Source: an uncultured Christensenella sp. (GTDB lineage Bacteria; Bacillota; Clostridia; Christensenellales; Borkfalkiaceae). From it: DNA of 64,000 nt. The stretch covers positions 62,001 to 126,000 of the forward strand of contig CAJKUC010000002.1 of NCBI GenBank assembly GCA_905203015.1, given 5' to 3'. Position 1 is the stretch's first letter; each line of letters starts with the position of its first letter. Below are positions 56,376 to 64,000 of the stretch, in pieces. A program made the position numbers and the translations under genes. A model generated the notes under the pieces. It saw nothing but the letters and a program-made list of their open reading frames with translations, made no database searches and was not told the origin of the DNA.

Positions 56376-57296
56376 TCAATGTAAAAATCCTTTGATGATC
56401 TGTTCTTCCGCTTCCTTCTCGCTTAACCCGAGCGTCATGAGTTTTACGAGTTGCTCGCCCGCGATTTTTCCGATCGCCGCTTCGTGAATCAGTTCCGCAT
56501 TCAGATCGTTGGCGGAAAGACACGGCGCGGCGGTTACAGAACCGGAATCCATAATGATCGCGTCGCATTCGGTATGCCCGTGGCACGCCGCGTTTCCGTT
56601 CATCGTCGAAGAAAAATGCTGTTTTGAATTTTCCGCCGCTACGGAACGGGACACTACGTCGGCGCGGCAATCCTTGCCATTCATATCCACGGAAAATTCC
56701 GTGCTTGCCTGCTGCGTTCCGCTCGTGTAAATTTTTTCACGTACGACGAGATCGGATTTTTCCCCGAGCACCGCCTTCGTAACGCGATGCGTATCGTCTA
56801 CACCCTTGATCTGCGTTGTTTCCATTTCCATGCTTGCGCCGTCTTCGAGGAAAACGATCGTTTCGGGATTCATTATCTTCTTTCCTTCGCCGTCGCCTTC
56901 TCCGTAATGCCGCTCAACGTACTTCACCTTGGCGTTTTTGCCCACGTGAAAGGTATGCACGCCGTCGTGGCGCGACTGCGCTTTGCCGCAATTGCGAATC
57001 CCGCACCCCGCGATAATCACCACGTCGCTGTTTTCTCCTACGTAGAAATCGTTATACACCACTTCGCCGTACCCCGATTCGCTTACAATCACGGGAATAT
57101 GCACGCTCTCGTTTTTCGTCCCGGGTTTAATGAATATGTCGATTCCCGATTTTCCGTCTTTCCGCCCGTCGATTTCGATATTTGCCGTGGATTTACGCCC
57201 CGCCGCTTTGCCGTTTTCGCGAATATTGTACGCCCCTTCGGGGATACCGTGCAAATCGGCGATTTTCAATAATAAATCGCGTTCCAACGCGTCCAT
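56376..57296 (-). CDS. sufB: SufB/SufD-family iron-sulfur scaffold (minimal SUF type)
   Basis: Beta-helix scaffold protein of SUF-type cluster assembly, 306 residues, much shorter than a standard SufB of about 465. Visible features are SVHIPVIVSESGYGEVVYND, the repeated beta strands around VKYVERHYGEGDGEG, a SKQHFSSTMNGNAACHGHTE segment corresponding to the SufB core, and IHEAAIGKIAGEQLVKLMTL at the end. It pairs only with SufC upstream (12 bp), with no sufS, sufU or sufD. This matches the two-gene SmsC-SmsB (SUF-like minimal) arrangement described in anaerobes. Confidence 0.88.
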   Translation of the reverse strand: MDALERDLLLKIADLHGIPEGAYNIRENGKAAGRKSTANIEIDGRKDGKSGIDIFIKPGTKNESVHIPVIVSESGYGEVVYNDFYVGENSDVVIIAGCGIRNCGKAQSRHDGVHTFHVGKNAKVKYVERHYGEGDGEGKKIMNPETIVFLEDGASMEMETTQIKGVDDTHRVTKAVLGEKSDLVVREKIYTSGTQQASTEFSVDMNGKDCRADVVSRSVAAENSKQHFSSTMNGNAACHGHTECDAIIMDSGSVTAAPCLSANDLNAELIHEAAIGKIAGEQLVKLMTLGLSEKEAEEQIIKGFLH

Positions 57297-57308
57297 GATC
57301 CCGTCTCC

Positions 57309-58073
57309 TTACGCTTTTTCCTCTTCGCGCACTGCCTGCGTTTTCTCTTCGGGAAGTTTTTCCGTCAGCGTTTTGCACGCGGCGTTCGCCCCCAGTATCG
57401 AAGGCAACACTTCTTCCCTTGTGCCGCTCTTTTGAACCTTTCCGTTTGCAAGCACAACGATGTGATCCGCAACGCTTAAAATACGTTCCTGATGTGAAAT
57501 GATGATGATATCGCCCTGCGTTTTTTCGCGCATTTTTTCAAACACGTTGATAAGGCTCGAAAAACTCCACAGGTCTATTCCCGCTTCGGGCTCGTCGAAA
57601 AGCGAAAGTTTCGTTCCGCGCGCCAGAATCGTAGCGATTTCGATGCGTTTGAGTTCGCCGCCCGAAAGAGAAGCGTTCACTTCGCGATCGAGATAATCGC
57701 GTGCGCAGAGCCCCACTTCCGAAAGATATTCGCAAGCCGTAGCGAGCGTGGCGTTCTTGCCTGCCGCAATCGACAGCAGATCTTTCACCGTAAGTCCCTT
57801 GAAGCGCACGGGCTGCTGAAAAGCATACGAAATGCCTTTTCTCGCGCGTTCCGTCACGGAAAGATCCGTGATGTCTTCGCCGTTCCACAGCACTTTTCCC
57901 GCCGTGGGGCGGATGATCCCCGCAATGACTTTCGCCAACGTGGATTTTCCCCCGCCGTTCGGTCCCGTCAACGCCACGAAATGCCCGTCGAGAGTCAACG
58001 AAACGTTATCGAGTACGTCTTTTTCTCCGGCTTCGTCTTTCACGTGATAGGTAATATTCCGTAATTCGATCAT
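57309..58073 (-). CDS. sufC: SufC ABC-type ATPase for iron-sulfur assembly
   Basis: The 254-residue ATPase has Walker A GPNGGGKSTLAKVIAG near 38, the ABC signature LSGGELKRIEIATI near 138, Walker B LSLFDEPEAGID, and the H-loop ISHQERIL. The EAGID following Walker B is characteristic of SufC rather than transport ATPases. No membrane permease is nearby; the partner is the SufB-like gene 12 bp downstream. A 30-residue Glu/Lys-rich tail ends the chain. Confidence 0.93.
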   Translation of the reverse strand: MIELRNITYHVKDEAGEKDVLDNVSLTLDGHFVALTGPNGGGKSTLAKVIAGIIRPTAGKVLWNGEDITDLSVTERARKGISYAFQQPVRFKGLTVKDLLSIAAGKNATLATACEYLSEVGLCARDYLDREVNASLSGGELKRIEIATILARGTKLSLFDEPEAGIDLWSFSSLINVFEKMREKTQGDIIIISHQERILSVADHIVVLANGKVQKSGTREEVLPSILGANAACKTLTEKLPEEKTQAVREEEKA

Positions 58074-58202
58074 TGGTAATGTCTCTCTTCTTCGTTTTCT
58101 TTCGGATCAGTATCGGCTTTTTTCCCGGTTTTTAAACTTTTCGGGTATATTTCCCGCGCTACGTTATACGCACGTTTACGCAACGCTTCAAAAATATTTC
58201 CG

Positions 58203-58916
58203 TTAAAAAATTTCCATATAATGCGCGTGCCGTTTCAGATCGGCGCGGAGTTCTTTATATCGAGGCTCGTATTTTTCTACGATCGCCCAGAATTTCCGCG
58301 AATGATTTTTCTCGAACGTGTGCGCCAGTTCGTGCGTCACCACATACGAAATCGTCTCTTTCGCCGTATAAATCAGGCGATACGAAAAATTCAGCCCGTT
58401 TTTATACGAACACGAGCCCCAGCGCGTTCTCGCCCCGTTGACGGATACGGAAACATATTTCGCGCCCATGATTGCCGCAATCCGCGCAGTTTCCGCCGAA
58501 AGATATTCTTTCGCCGTTTTTTTCAAAAAAGCGATCAGGTGTTTTTCGGGCTCGTCGTCGCGCAGATACAGCGAATCGCCCGCCAAAAGCGCCGACGGCG
58601 TTTTTCTGCCCGTATGCCCCGGAAACAGACGAATCGTCGTCGTTTTTCCGAAGAACGGAAACGTTACGCCCTCCGCCGCACAAAGCGGGATCGGCGTTTC
58701 CGCAGCGGCGATTGTCGCACGTGAGACATGTTTTTCTATCCAGCCGCTTTTTTCTTGAAGAAACGCGAAAATGTGCGTTTCGCTTAAAGACAACGGCGCA
58801 TGCACCGTCACCCGCCCCGTTCTGTCCACGCATACGGAAAGCGTTCTGCGTTTCGATCTCACAACCGAGAACGAAAACGGGAACGTAACGTTTTCCGTTT
58901 GTTTTTTATCTGTCAC
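58203..58916 (-). CDS. YgjP-like metallopeptidase (DUF45)
   Basis: The 237-residue protein has the zinc-peptidase motif YVVTHELAHTFEKNHSRKFW (HExxH plus downstream His). It also has VSVNGARTRWGSCSYKNGLN, the conserved WGSC segment, and HAPLSLSETHIFAFLQEKSG in the N-terminal domain. This is the YgjP/DUF45 family, related to SprT-like proteases, with no settled substrate. GTG 58916 lies five bases after the galE stop, so re-initiation after galE is likely. An ATG-started version would overlap galE by nearly 200 bp. Confidence 0.85.
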   Translation of the reverse strand: MTDKKQTENVTFPFSFSVVRSKRRTLSVCVDRTGRVTVHAPLSLSETHIFAFLQEKSGWIEKHVSRATIAAAETPIPLCAAEGVTFPFFGKTTTIRLFPGHTGRKTPSALLAGDSLYLRDDEPEKHLIAFLKKTAKEYLSAETARIAAIMGAKYVSVSVNGARTRWGSCSYKNGLNFSYRLIYTAKETISYVVTHELAHTFEKNHSRKFWAIVEKYEPRYKELRADLKRHAHYMEIF

Positions 58917-58920
58917 TTGT

Positions 58921-59934
58921 TCAGTTTTCGTAACCGTTCGGATTGTTGTTCTGCCACTTCCACTGCGAAGCGCACATCTCTTCGATGCCGTATTTAGCCT
59001 TCCAGTGCAGTTCTTTTTCCGCTTTATCGGGGCAGGCATAGCAAGCCGCGATATCGCCGCTTCTGCGCGGGCAGATTTCATAGGGCAACTTTTTCCCGCA
59101 TGCCTTTTCAAAAGCATGAATCATATCCAGCACGCTGTATCCGTGCCCCGTGCCGAGATTATAGATGTGTACGCCCGCGTCGGTGCAGTGCTCGATTGCG
59201 GCGATATGCCCCAACGCAAGATCCACCACGTGGATATAATCGCGTACGCCCGTACCGTCCGGAGTATCGTAATCGTTGCCGAATACGCGGATGCATTTGA
59301 GTTTTCCGCTTGCCACCTGTGCCACATACGGCATGAGGTTGTTGGGGATTCCTTTGGGATCTTCGCCGATTCTGCCGCTTTCGTGCGCGCCGACGGGATT
59401 GAAATAACGGAGCAGAATCACGTTCCATTCGTTATCCGATTTATACAGATCCTGCAACACCGTTTCGAGCATCAGTTTCGTGCTGCCGTAAGGATTCGTG
59501 GTGGAGAGGCGGCAGTTTTCGTCGAGCGGCAATCTTTCGGGCGTGCCGTACACCGTGGCGGAAGACGAGAAAATGATCTTCTTCACGTTGTTTTCCTGCA
59601 TCACTTCGAGAAGCGTCACCGTGCCCCCGATATTGTTTTCGTAATATTTAAGAGGGATCTGACAACTTTCTCCCACCGCTTTCAGCCCCGCGAAATGAAT
59701 CACGGCGTCGATTTTATGTTTTTTGAAAATTTCATCCGTTCCTTTTTTATCGCGGATATCCGTTTCGTAGAAGGTTACTTTCTTTCCCGTGAGTTCTTCC
59801 ACACGGCGAAGGCTTTCTTTGCTGGAATTGCAAAGATTATCCATCACCACTACGTTGTACCCTTTGTTCAGAAGTTCCAATACCGTGTGCGAGCCGATGA
59901 AGCCCGCGCCGCCCGTTACGAGAATCGTTTGCAT
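58921..59934 (-). CDS. galE: UDP-glucose 4-epimerase
   Basis: Interconverts UDP-glucose and UDP-galactose. The 337-residue SDR protein starts MQTILVTGGAGFIGSHTVLE with the GxxGxxG motif. It has DAVIHFAGLKAVGESCQIPL, the Ser-x-Thr before Tyr-x3-Lys as FSSSATVYG and NPYGSTKLMLE, and the late PYEICPRRSGDIAACYACPD typical of GalE. AGAGGTGG precedes the ATG. It could supply UDP-galactose for the surface polysaccharide at the left edge. Confidence 0.97.
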   Translation of the reverse strand: MQTILVTGGAGFIGSHTVLELLNKGYNVVVMDNLCNSSKESLRRVEELTGKKVTFYETDIRDKKGTDEIFKKHKIDAVIHFAGLKAVGESCQIPLKYYENNIGGTVTLLEVMQENNVKKIIFSSSATVYGTPERLPLDENCRLSTTNPYGSTKLMLETVLQDLYKSDNEWNVILLRYFNPVGAHESGRIGEDPKGIPNNLMPYVAQVASGKLKCIRVFGNDYDTPDGTGVRDYIHVVDLALGHIAAIEHCTDAGVHIYNLGTGHGYSVLDMIHAFEKACGKKLPYEICPRRSGDIAACYACPDKAEKELHWKAKYGIEEMCASQWKWQNNNPNGYEN

Positions 59935-60125
59935 TTTACCACCTCTTAAAAATTTTTCTCTGTATTATTTGTACCCGCCCGCACCGCGTTTCAATCTGCG
60001 TTGCGGGCGTTTGCATTGCGTTTTTATTCGATTTTCAAAGCCGTACGCCCGTCATACGATCTTACGGAAAGCGCCTTTCCGCCGCCGTACGATCCGCCGT
60101 TCAATTCTTTCCCGCGAAAAAAGCG

Positions 60126-61424
60126 TCATTCGTCGCTTTTGTGTTTCTTTGCCTCGGCGGATTCGTCTTCTTCCGCCTCTTCGTCTACCCGTCTGGAACG
60201 GATTTTCAGCACCTTCTGCTTCGTGGTTTTCACCACTTTGATTTCCAGAAACTTAAAGCGGATCACTTCTCCGACGGGCGGTATGCCGCCGTAACGTTCC
60301 ATCACCCAGCCGCCGACGGTATTCGATTCAAAATTCTCGTCCTCTTCGCTGATGTCGTACAGATCGAAAAATTCTTCCAGATCGCACTTTCCGTCCACCC
60401 AGTATTCGCCGTCGGAAATCTTCCCGTACAGCACTTCCTCTTCGTCGTGTTCGTCCCAGATTTCTCCCACCAGTTCTTCGAGAATATCTTCCAGGGTCAC
60501 TACGCCCACGAGTCCGCCGTATTCGTCGGAAACCGCCGCCATATGAATCTTCTGTTTCTGTAACTGCTTTAAAAGCGCGGAAATACGGGTGTATTCCGTA
60601 GTGAACGCGATTTCCTGCACAACGTGAGAGATTTCTTTATCGCCGCGAAGATACGCGTTATAGAAATCGCGCTCGTGTATCAGCCCCACCACGTTATCGA
60701 TCGTATCTTTATACACGGGCAGGCGGGAATAACAATTCTCCTTGAACACCTTGAAAATTTCTTCCATATCGGCGTTCATATTCACCGCCACCACGTCAAC
60801 GCGGGGCACCAGAATATCTTCCACTTTCAGATCGTCGAATTCGAGAGCCGAACGCACGAGTTCCGATTCGTCCTCTTTCAGCGTGCCGTCTTCTTCAGCC
60901 TCGTTTACAAGCGAAATCAGTTCTGCGTCGGTGATAGCGTCGTTCGGCTTCAGGCGGAAAATTTTCGCGAGCAATTTTTTATAGCCGCCGAAAATCCAGC
61001 CGAGCGGAATACAGATCCAGTAAAAGAACTGTATGAACGGATACAGCGCGAACGCGAATTTTTCGGGATAAACGCCCGCGAAATATTTCGGCGTGATTTC
61101 ACCGCACAGCAACACCGCCACCGTCATCACCACCGTGGACACCGTAGTGGCATCCCACGACGTATTTGCAAGCAATTTCGTAAACAGCACCGTGGCAAGC
61201 GCGGACGCCGTTAAGTTGACGATATTATTACCGATCAGAATCGTCGTGATCAACTTGTCGTATTTATCTTCCGCGAATTTATATACGTTTGCGGCGTTCT
61301 TCTTGCCGAGCGAGATCATGCTCTTCAATTTGATGCGGTTCGCACAAGAATATGCCGTTTCCGTAGCGGAAAAAAGCCCCGATAAAAGCACGAGTACGAC
61401 GATTGCGATAGTTAGGGGTACCAT
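60126..61424 (-). CDS. CNNM/CorC-type CBS-domain membrane protein
   Basis: ATG 61424, behind GGAGG, gives 432 residues. A DUF21/CNNM membrane domain with four hydrophobic segments (MVPLTIAIVVLVLLSGLFSA start; GNNIVNLTASALATVLF; VAVLLCGEITPKYFA; ALYPFIQFFYWICIPLGWIF) occupies 1-160. A CBS pair follows at about 205-330 (DILVPRVDVVAVN, DNVVGLIHERDF, VVGVVTLEDILEELVGEIWD), then a CorC/HlyC C-terminal FAD-like domain. Such proteins export or regulate Mg2+/Co2+; older 'hemolysin' labels are misleading. It has its own promoter. Confidence 0.92.
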   Translation of the reverse strand: MVPLTIAIVVLVLLSGLFSATETAYSCANRIKLKSMISLGKKNAANVYKFAEDKYDKLITTILIGNNIVNLTASALATVLFTKLLANTSWDATTVSTVVMTVAVLLCGEITPKYFAGVYPEKFAFALYPFIQFFYWICIPLGWIFGGYKKLLAKIFRLKPNDAITDAELISLVNEAEEDGTLKEDESELVRSALEFDDLKVEDILVPRVDVVAVNMNADMEEIFKVFKENCYSRLPVYKDTIDNVVGLIHERDFYNAYLRGDKEISHVVQEIAFTTEYTRISALLKQLQKQKIHMAAVSDEYGGLVGVVTLEDILEELVGEIWDEHDEEEVLYGKISDGEYWVDGKCDLEEFFDLYDISEEDENFESNTVGGWVMERYGGIPPVGEVIRFKFLEIKVVKTTKQKVLKIRSRRVDEEAEEDESAEAKKHKSDE

Positions 61425-61475
61425 TATGTCCTCCGAAGAAAGGCTACAGATTTTTATCCACCTCTCCGATTGTTT

Positions 61476-61504
61476 ATTATAGTATATTTGAGATTCTTTG
61501 TCAA
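61476..61504 (-). promoter_or_regulatory. Promoter of the CNNM/CorC-type gene
   Basis: On the minus strand TTGACA (61499-61504) and TATAAT (61476-61481) with a 17-base spacer, both consensus, about 45 bases before the ATG. Confidence 0.88.
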
Positions 61505-61695
61505 GATAACTGACGGGGCAAACGAAAAAATCACGTGAAAGAATGAAAAAAACTATCCGTAACCCGTATTTTTTGTGACAATCGTTCAAAACGACGCGAC
61601 ATTTGAGGAAATTCGCATAAGAAAATACCCGCCCTGCGTTTTTCGCAGAAGCGGATATAAAGTTTATACCGTTGCCATGAAACGACCGTTTCTTT

Positions 61696-62487
61696 TCACA
61701 GCACGCGGGAAAGAAAATCCTGCGTGCGCCGCATTATCGGCGCGCCGAAAATTTCCGCGGGTGTGCCCTCTTCCACGATCACGCCGCCGTCCATAAAAAT
61801 CACGCGGCCCGATACGTCGCGGGCAAACCCCATTTCGTGCGTCACGACGATCATCGTCAACCCCGATTTCGCAAGATCGCGCATTACTTCCAGCACTTCG
61901 CCCACCATTTCGGGATCGAGCGCGCTCGTCGGTTCGTCGAACAGAATGATTTCCGGATTCATCGAAAGGGCGCGGGCGATCGCCACGCGCTGTTTCTGCC
62001 CGCCGGAAAGTTGCGAAGGTTTTGCGTTGATATACGCGCTCATCCCCACTTTATCGAGGTATCCGAGGGCGATTTTTTTCGCCTCGGCTTTATCGCGTTT
62101 CAACACCACCGTCTGCGGCTTCACGCAATTCTGCAACGCCGTCATATTATTGAAAAGATTGAACGACTGAAACACCATTCCCGCTTTCGCGCGGTATTCG
62201 GTGAGTTTCACCGACTTATCCGTAATATCCGTGCCGTGATACAGAATCTGCCCGCCCGAGGGCGTTTCCAGCAGATTGATACAGCGGAGCATCGTGCTCT
62301 TTCCCGAACCGGAAGGGCCGATTACGGAAATCACGTCGCCTTTATTCACGCGGAAAGAAATATCTTTCAATACGGCGTGATCGCCGAATGATTTCTGCAG
62401 GTTTCTCACTTCCAGAACGGGCGTATCGCCCCCCTCCGGAAAATTCTCCGAAGTTTCTTCCTTCATGGTATTTTGTTGGTCTTCCAT
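61696..62487 (-). CDS. Polar amino-acid ABC transporter ATPase (GlnQ/HisP-like)
   Basis: The 263-residue ATPase has VIGPSGSGKSTMLRCINLLE Walker A near 53, LSGGQKQRVAIARALSMNPE signature near 160, ILFDEPTSALDPEMVGEVLE Walker B, and VVTHEMGFARDVSGRVIFMD, the polar-amino-acid subclass. It follows the fused binding protein/permease by three bases, so the transporter is complete in two genes. A 25-residue acidic N-terminal extension precedes the ATPase fold. Confidence 0.95.
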   Translation of the reverse strand: MEDQQNTMKEETSENFPEGGDTPVLEVRNLQKSFGDHAVLKDISFRVNKGDVISVIGPSGSGKSTMLRCINLLETPSGGQILYHGTDITDKSVKLTEYRAKAGMVFQSFNLFNNMTALQNCVKPQTVVLKRDKAEAKKIALGYLDKVGMSAYINAKPSQLSGGQKQRVAIARALSMNPEIILFDEPTSALDPEMVGEVLEVMRDLAKSGLTMIVVTHEMGFARDVSGRVIFMDGGVIVEEGTPAEIFGAPIMRRTQDFLSRVL

Positions 62488-62490
62488 CGC

Positions 62491-64000
62491 TCAATCCTCC
62501 CTAACGTGAATTTCCGCTTCAAAATCGGATTGCGAACCGAACACGGTGTAATTTTTCTTGCCGTCCATCTTCTTTTCAAGCAAACGGAGCAAACGGGTAA
62601 CCGTGAACGTAAGTACGAAATAAATCGCCGCAATTAATAAGTAAGTAACAAACGTATCCGCCGTTGCGCTAACAATTGTCTTTGCCTGGAAAAATAATTC
62701 TGTAAAACCGATCACATTAAGTACCGATGTATCTTTAATATTAATCACGAATTCGTTTGCCACACTCGGCAGAATATTTCGGAATACCTGAGGAAGTACA
62801 ACGTTCAGCATCGTCTGCCCGTGCGTCATGCCGATCGCATGCGCGCCTTCAAACTGCCCTTTATCCACAGAAATAATGCCGCCGCGTACGATTTCCGCCA
62901 TATATGCGCCCGTATTGACGGAAACAATTAGTAATCCCGAAAAAATCACATTGAGAGTTCTTCCGTTATTAAGAAGCGCAAATCCCCAAAAAATCACCAA
63001 AGCCTGCACCATCATCGGAGTGCCGCGAAAAATTTCCACGTAAGCGTTTAAAATCCAATCGCCCATCTTTTTAATCCAACACAGAAATCGGTTCTTCGGC
63101 TTCGGCATTGTGCGGTATATTCCCACCAGAAAACCAATCAAAAGTCCGATCACCGTACCAATTAAAGAAACCAACAACGTATATCCAATCCCTTTAAAAA
63201 TCCAAGAATAATACGTGGCTATAATTTTAAACAGTCCGCCATTATTTTTTTCTGCTGAATATTCGTTGGCTTTCTGCATCATTTCCAAGCGGGTTTCCGC
63301 ATCAATTTGCGCAAGTACTTCATTGACCTGCTTGGTGAGTTCGCTACCTTTTTTTAAGCCGACAGCGACTTGCACATCCTCTTTTGATGCCGTAAATCCC
63401 GTATGATTATTTACAAGATGTATATAGGTAAAATTTGCATTTTTAGAACAATCCGCAATCGCCCCAGGTTCTTCTGCGACGTAGCCGTCAACAACTTTTG
63501 TGTTGAGTGCGTTAATCATTTCAGGAAATGTTCCAAGCGGCGTGTAACGACTGATACCATTTGCTGCGGCCTCGCGTTCCAATGCTTTATCGTGAAAAGT
63601 ACCATTTTGCGCAACAATCGTCGCTCCATTAAAATCGGAAAGGGTCTGTGCATCAGCAAATTTTCCGTCTTTTCTTACAACGATTACAAGTTGACTTTCA
63701 TAATATGCATCAGAAAAATCGATTGAAGCACTTCTTTCTGCCGTAGGACTCATACCAGCGATAATAAAATCGAGGACACCCGTTTGTACAGCAGGAATCA
63801 ACGCGTCCCAATCGTATTTCACAACTACCAGGTCTCGCCCAAGTGCTTCTGCAACTCTTTTAGCAATCATCACGTCGTATCCGTTTGCATATCCGTCGGC
63901 ATTGGAAATCTTCACCGAACCTTCCCCTACATATGCCTGCGTGAAATTAAAGGGATCATATCCACACTCCATACCTACAGTGAGTGTATTTCCGCTTTTC
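62491..64000 (-). CDS. Fused amino-acid binding protein and permease, N-terminus beyond the window
   Basis: The minus-strand frame is open to the right edge, reading KSGNTLTVGMECGYDPFNFT before the rest. The visible first 240 or so residues are a type II periplasmic amino-acid binding domain (GYDVMIAKRVAEALGRDLVV, IIAGMSPTAERSASIDFSDA, FPEMINALNTKVVDGYVAEE). A HisM/GlnP permease follows, with YTLLVSLIGTVIGLLIGFLV, FRGTPMMVQALVIFWGF and the EAA-like loop GAHAIGMTHGQTMLNVVLPQ. The fusion displays the binding domain at the outer face. Codons in the binding half are visibly more A+T-rich than the neighbouring genes. The signal peptide is outside the window. Confidence 0.93.
   Translation of the reverse strand, partial: KSGNTLTVGMECGYDPFNFTQAYVGEGSVKISNADGYANGYDVMIAKRVAEALGRDLVVVKYDWDALIPAVQTGVLDFIIAGMSPTAERSASIDFSDAYYESQLVIVVRKDGKFADAQTLSDFNGATIVAQNGTFHDKALEREAAANGISRYTPLGTFPEMINALNTKVVDGYVAEEPGAIADCSKNANFTYIHLVNNHTGFTASKEDVQVAVGLKKGSELTKQVNEVLAQIDAETRLEMMQKANEYSAEKNNGGLFKIIATYYSWIFKGIGYTLLVSLIGTVIGLLIGFLVGIYRTMPKPKNRFLCWIKKMGDWILNAYVEIFRGTPMMVQALVIFWGFALLNNGRTLNVIFSGLLIVSVNTGAYMAEIVRGGIISVDKGQFEGAHAIGMTHGQTMLNVVLPQVFRNILPSVANEFVINIKDTSVLNVIGFTELFFQAKTIVSATADTFVTYLLIAAIYFVLTFTVTRLLRLLEKKMDGKKNYTVFGSQSDFEAEIHVRED

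Noticed and set aside
61530..61545. Second parS-like site (AAATCACGTGAAAG)
   Set aside because: Only the central CACGTG and part of one arm match; too degenerate compared with the perfect site at 10730-10743.

Overview
The window looks like chromosomal DNA from an anaerobic member of the Bacillota (Clostridia-like), at roughly half G+C. Supporting evidence: strong GGAGG-type ribosome sites, canonical TTGACA/TATAAT promoters mostly with 17-bp spacers, a perfect 14-bp Firmicutes-type parS palindrome, a PyrR-type attenuator, an RqcP (YabO) gene, a type 1B pyrD/pyrK pair, PepV, and a two-gene SufC/SufB iron-sulfur system. The family cannot be fixed from the sequence alone. No phage, insertion sequence or CRISPR array is visible.

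Layout: 1-3.8 kb is a surface-polysaccharide operon on the minus strand (initiating sugar transferase, ATP-grasp/HAD fusion, LicD, glycosyltransferase cut by the window edge). 4.1-11.5 kb is a minus-strand run: acyl-ACP thioesterase, an ArgJ-like protein without its catalytic motifs, a small membrane protein, cysteine desulfurase, ThiI, DUF1934 and a divergent Rho. A parS site lies between the thioesterase and the ArgJ-like gene. 11.6-15.2 kb holds the most unusual gene: a PadR DNA-binding domain followed by a very long coiled coil and four C-terminal membrane helices, behind a promoter region packed with repeats. 15.5-19.4 kb carries fhs, guaB and a flavin-reductase gene broken by one in-frame TGA. 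19.8-29.6 kb is a complete UMP operon (pyrC-carA-carB-pyrK-pyrD-pyrF-pyrE-pyrB) behind a PyrR attenuator. 29.9-33.1 kb has MscS and a three-gene hydrolase operon.

33.3-34.0 kb is a deletion scar joining remnants of an aldo/keto reductase and a MerR regulator. 34.4-34.9 kb is a four-tRNA operon (Asp-Phe-Thr-Tyr). Then come a degenerate 2-hydroxyacid dehydrogenase, rpoBC (RpoB with a very acidic tail), and divergently rqcP-ispDF-radA. 47.8-54.4 kb has a membrane protein, a phosphatase, a two-component system, PepV and DNA polymerase IV. The last 10 kb has an M18 aminopeptidase, the SufC/SufB pair, a YgjP-like metallopeptidase, galE, a CNNM/CorC-type CBS protein and an amino-acid ABC transporter with a fused binding protein and permease that runs off the right edge.

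The main lead is the combination of the membrane-anchored PadR coiled-coil protein, its operator array, and a nearly identical 36-bp promoter element (31/36 matches) in front of the DNA polymerase IV gene 42 kb away. In both places a second related block lies about 100 bp upstream and starts with the same octamer. This suggests a regulon, or a DNA-to-membrane tether, that I do not recognise. Three divergent homologues lacking catalytic residues (Rho-like, ArgJ-like, 2-hydroxyacid dehydrogenase-like) are the second theme.
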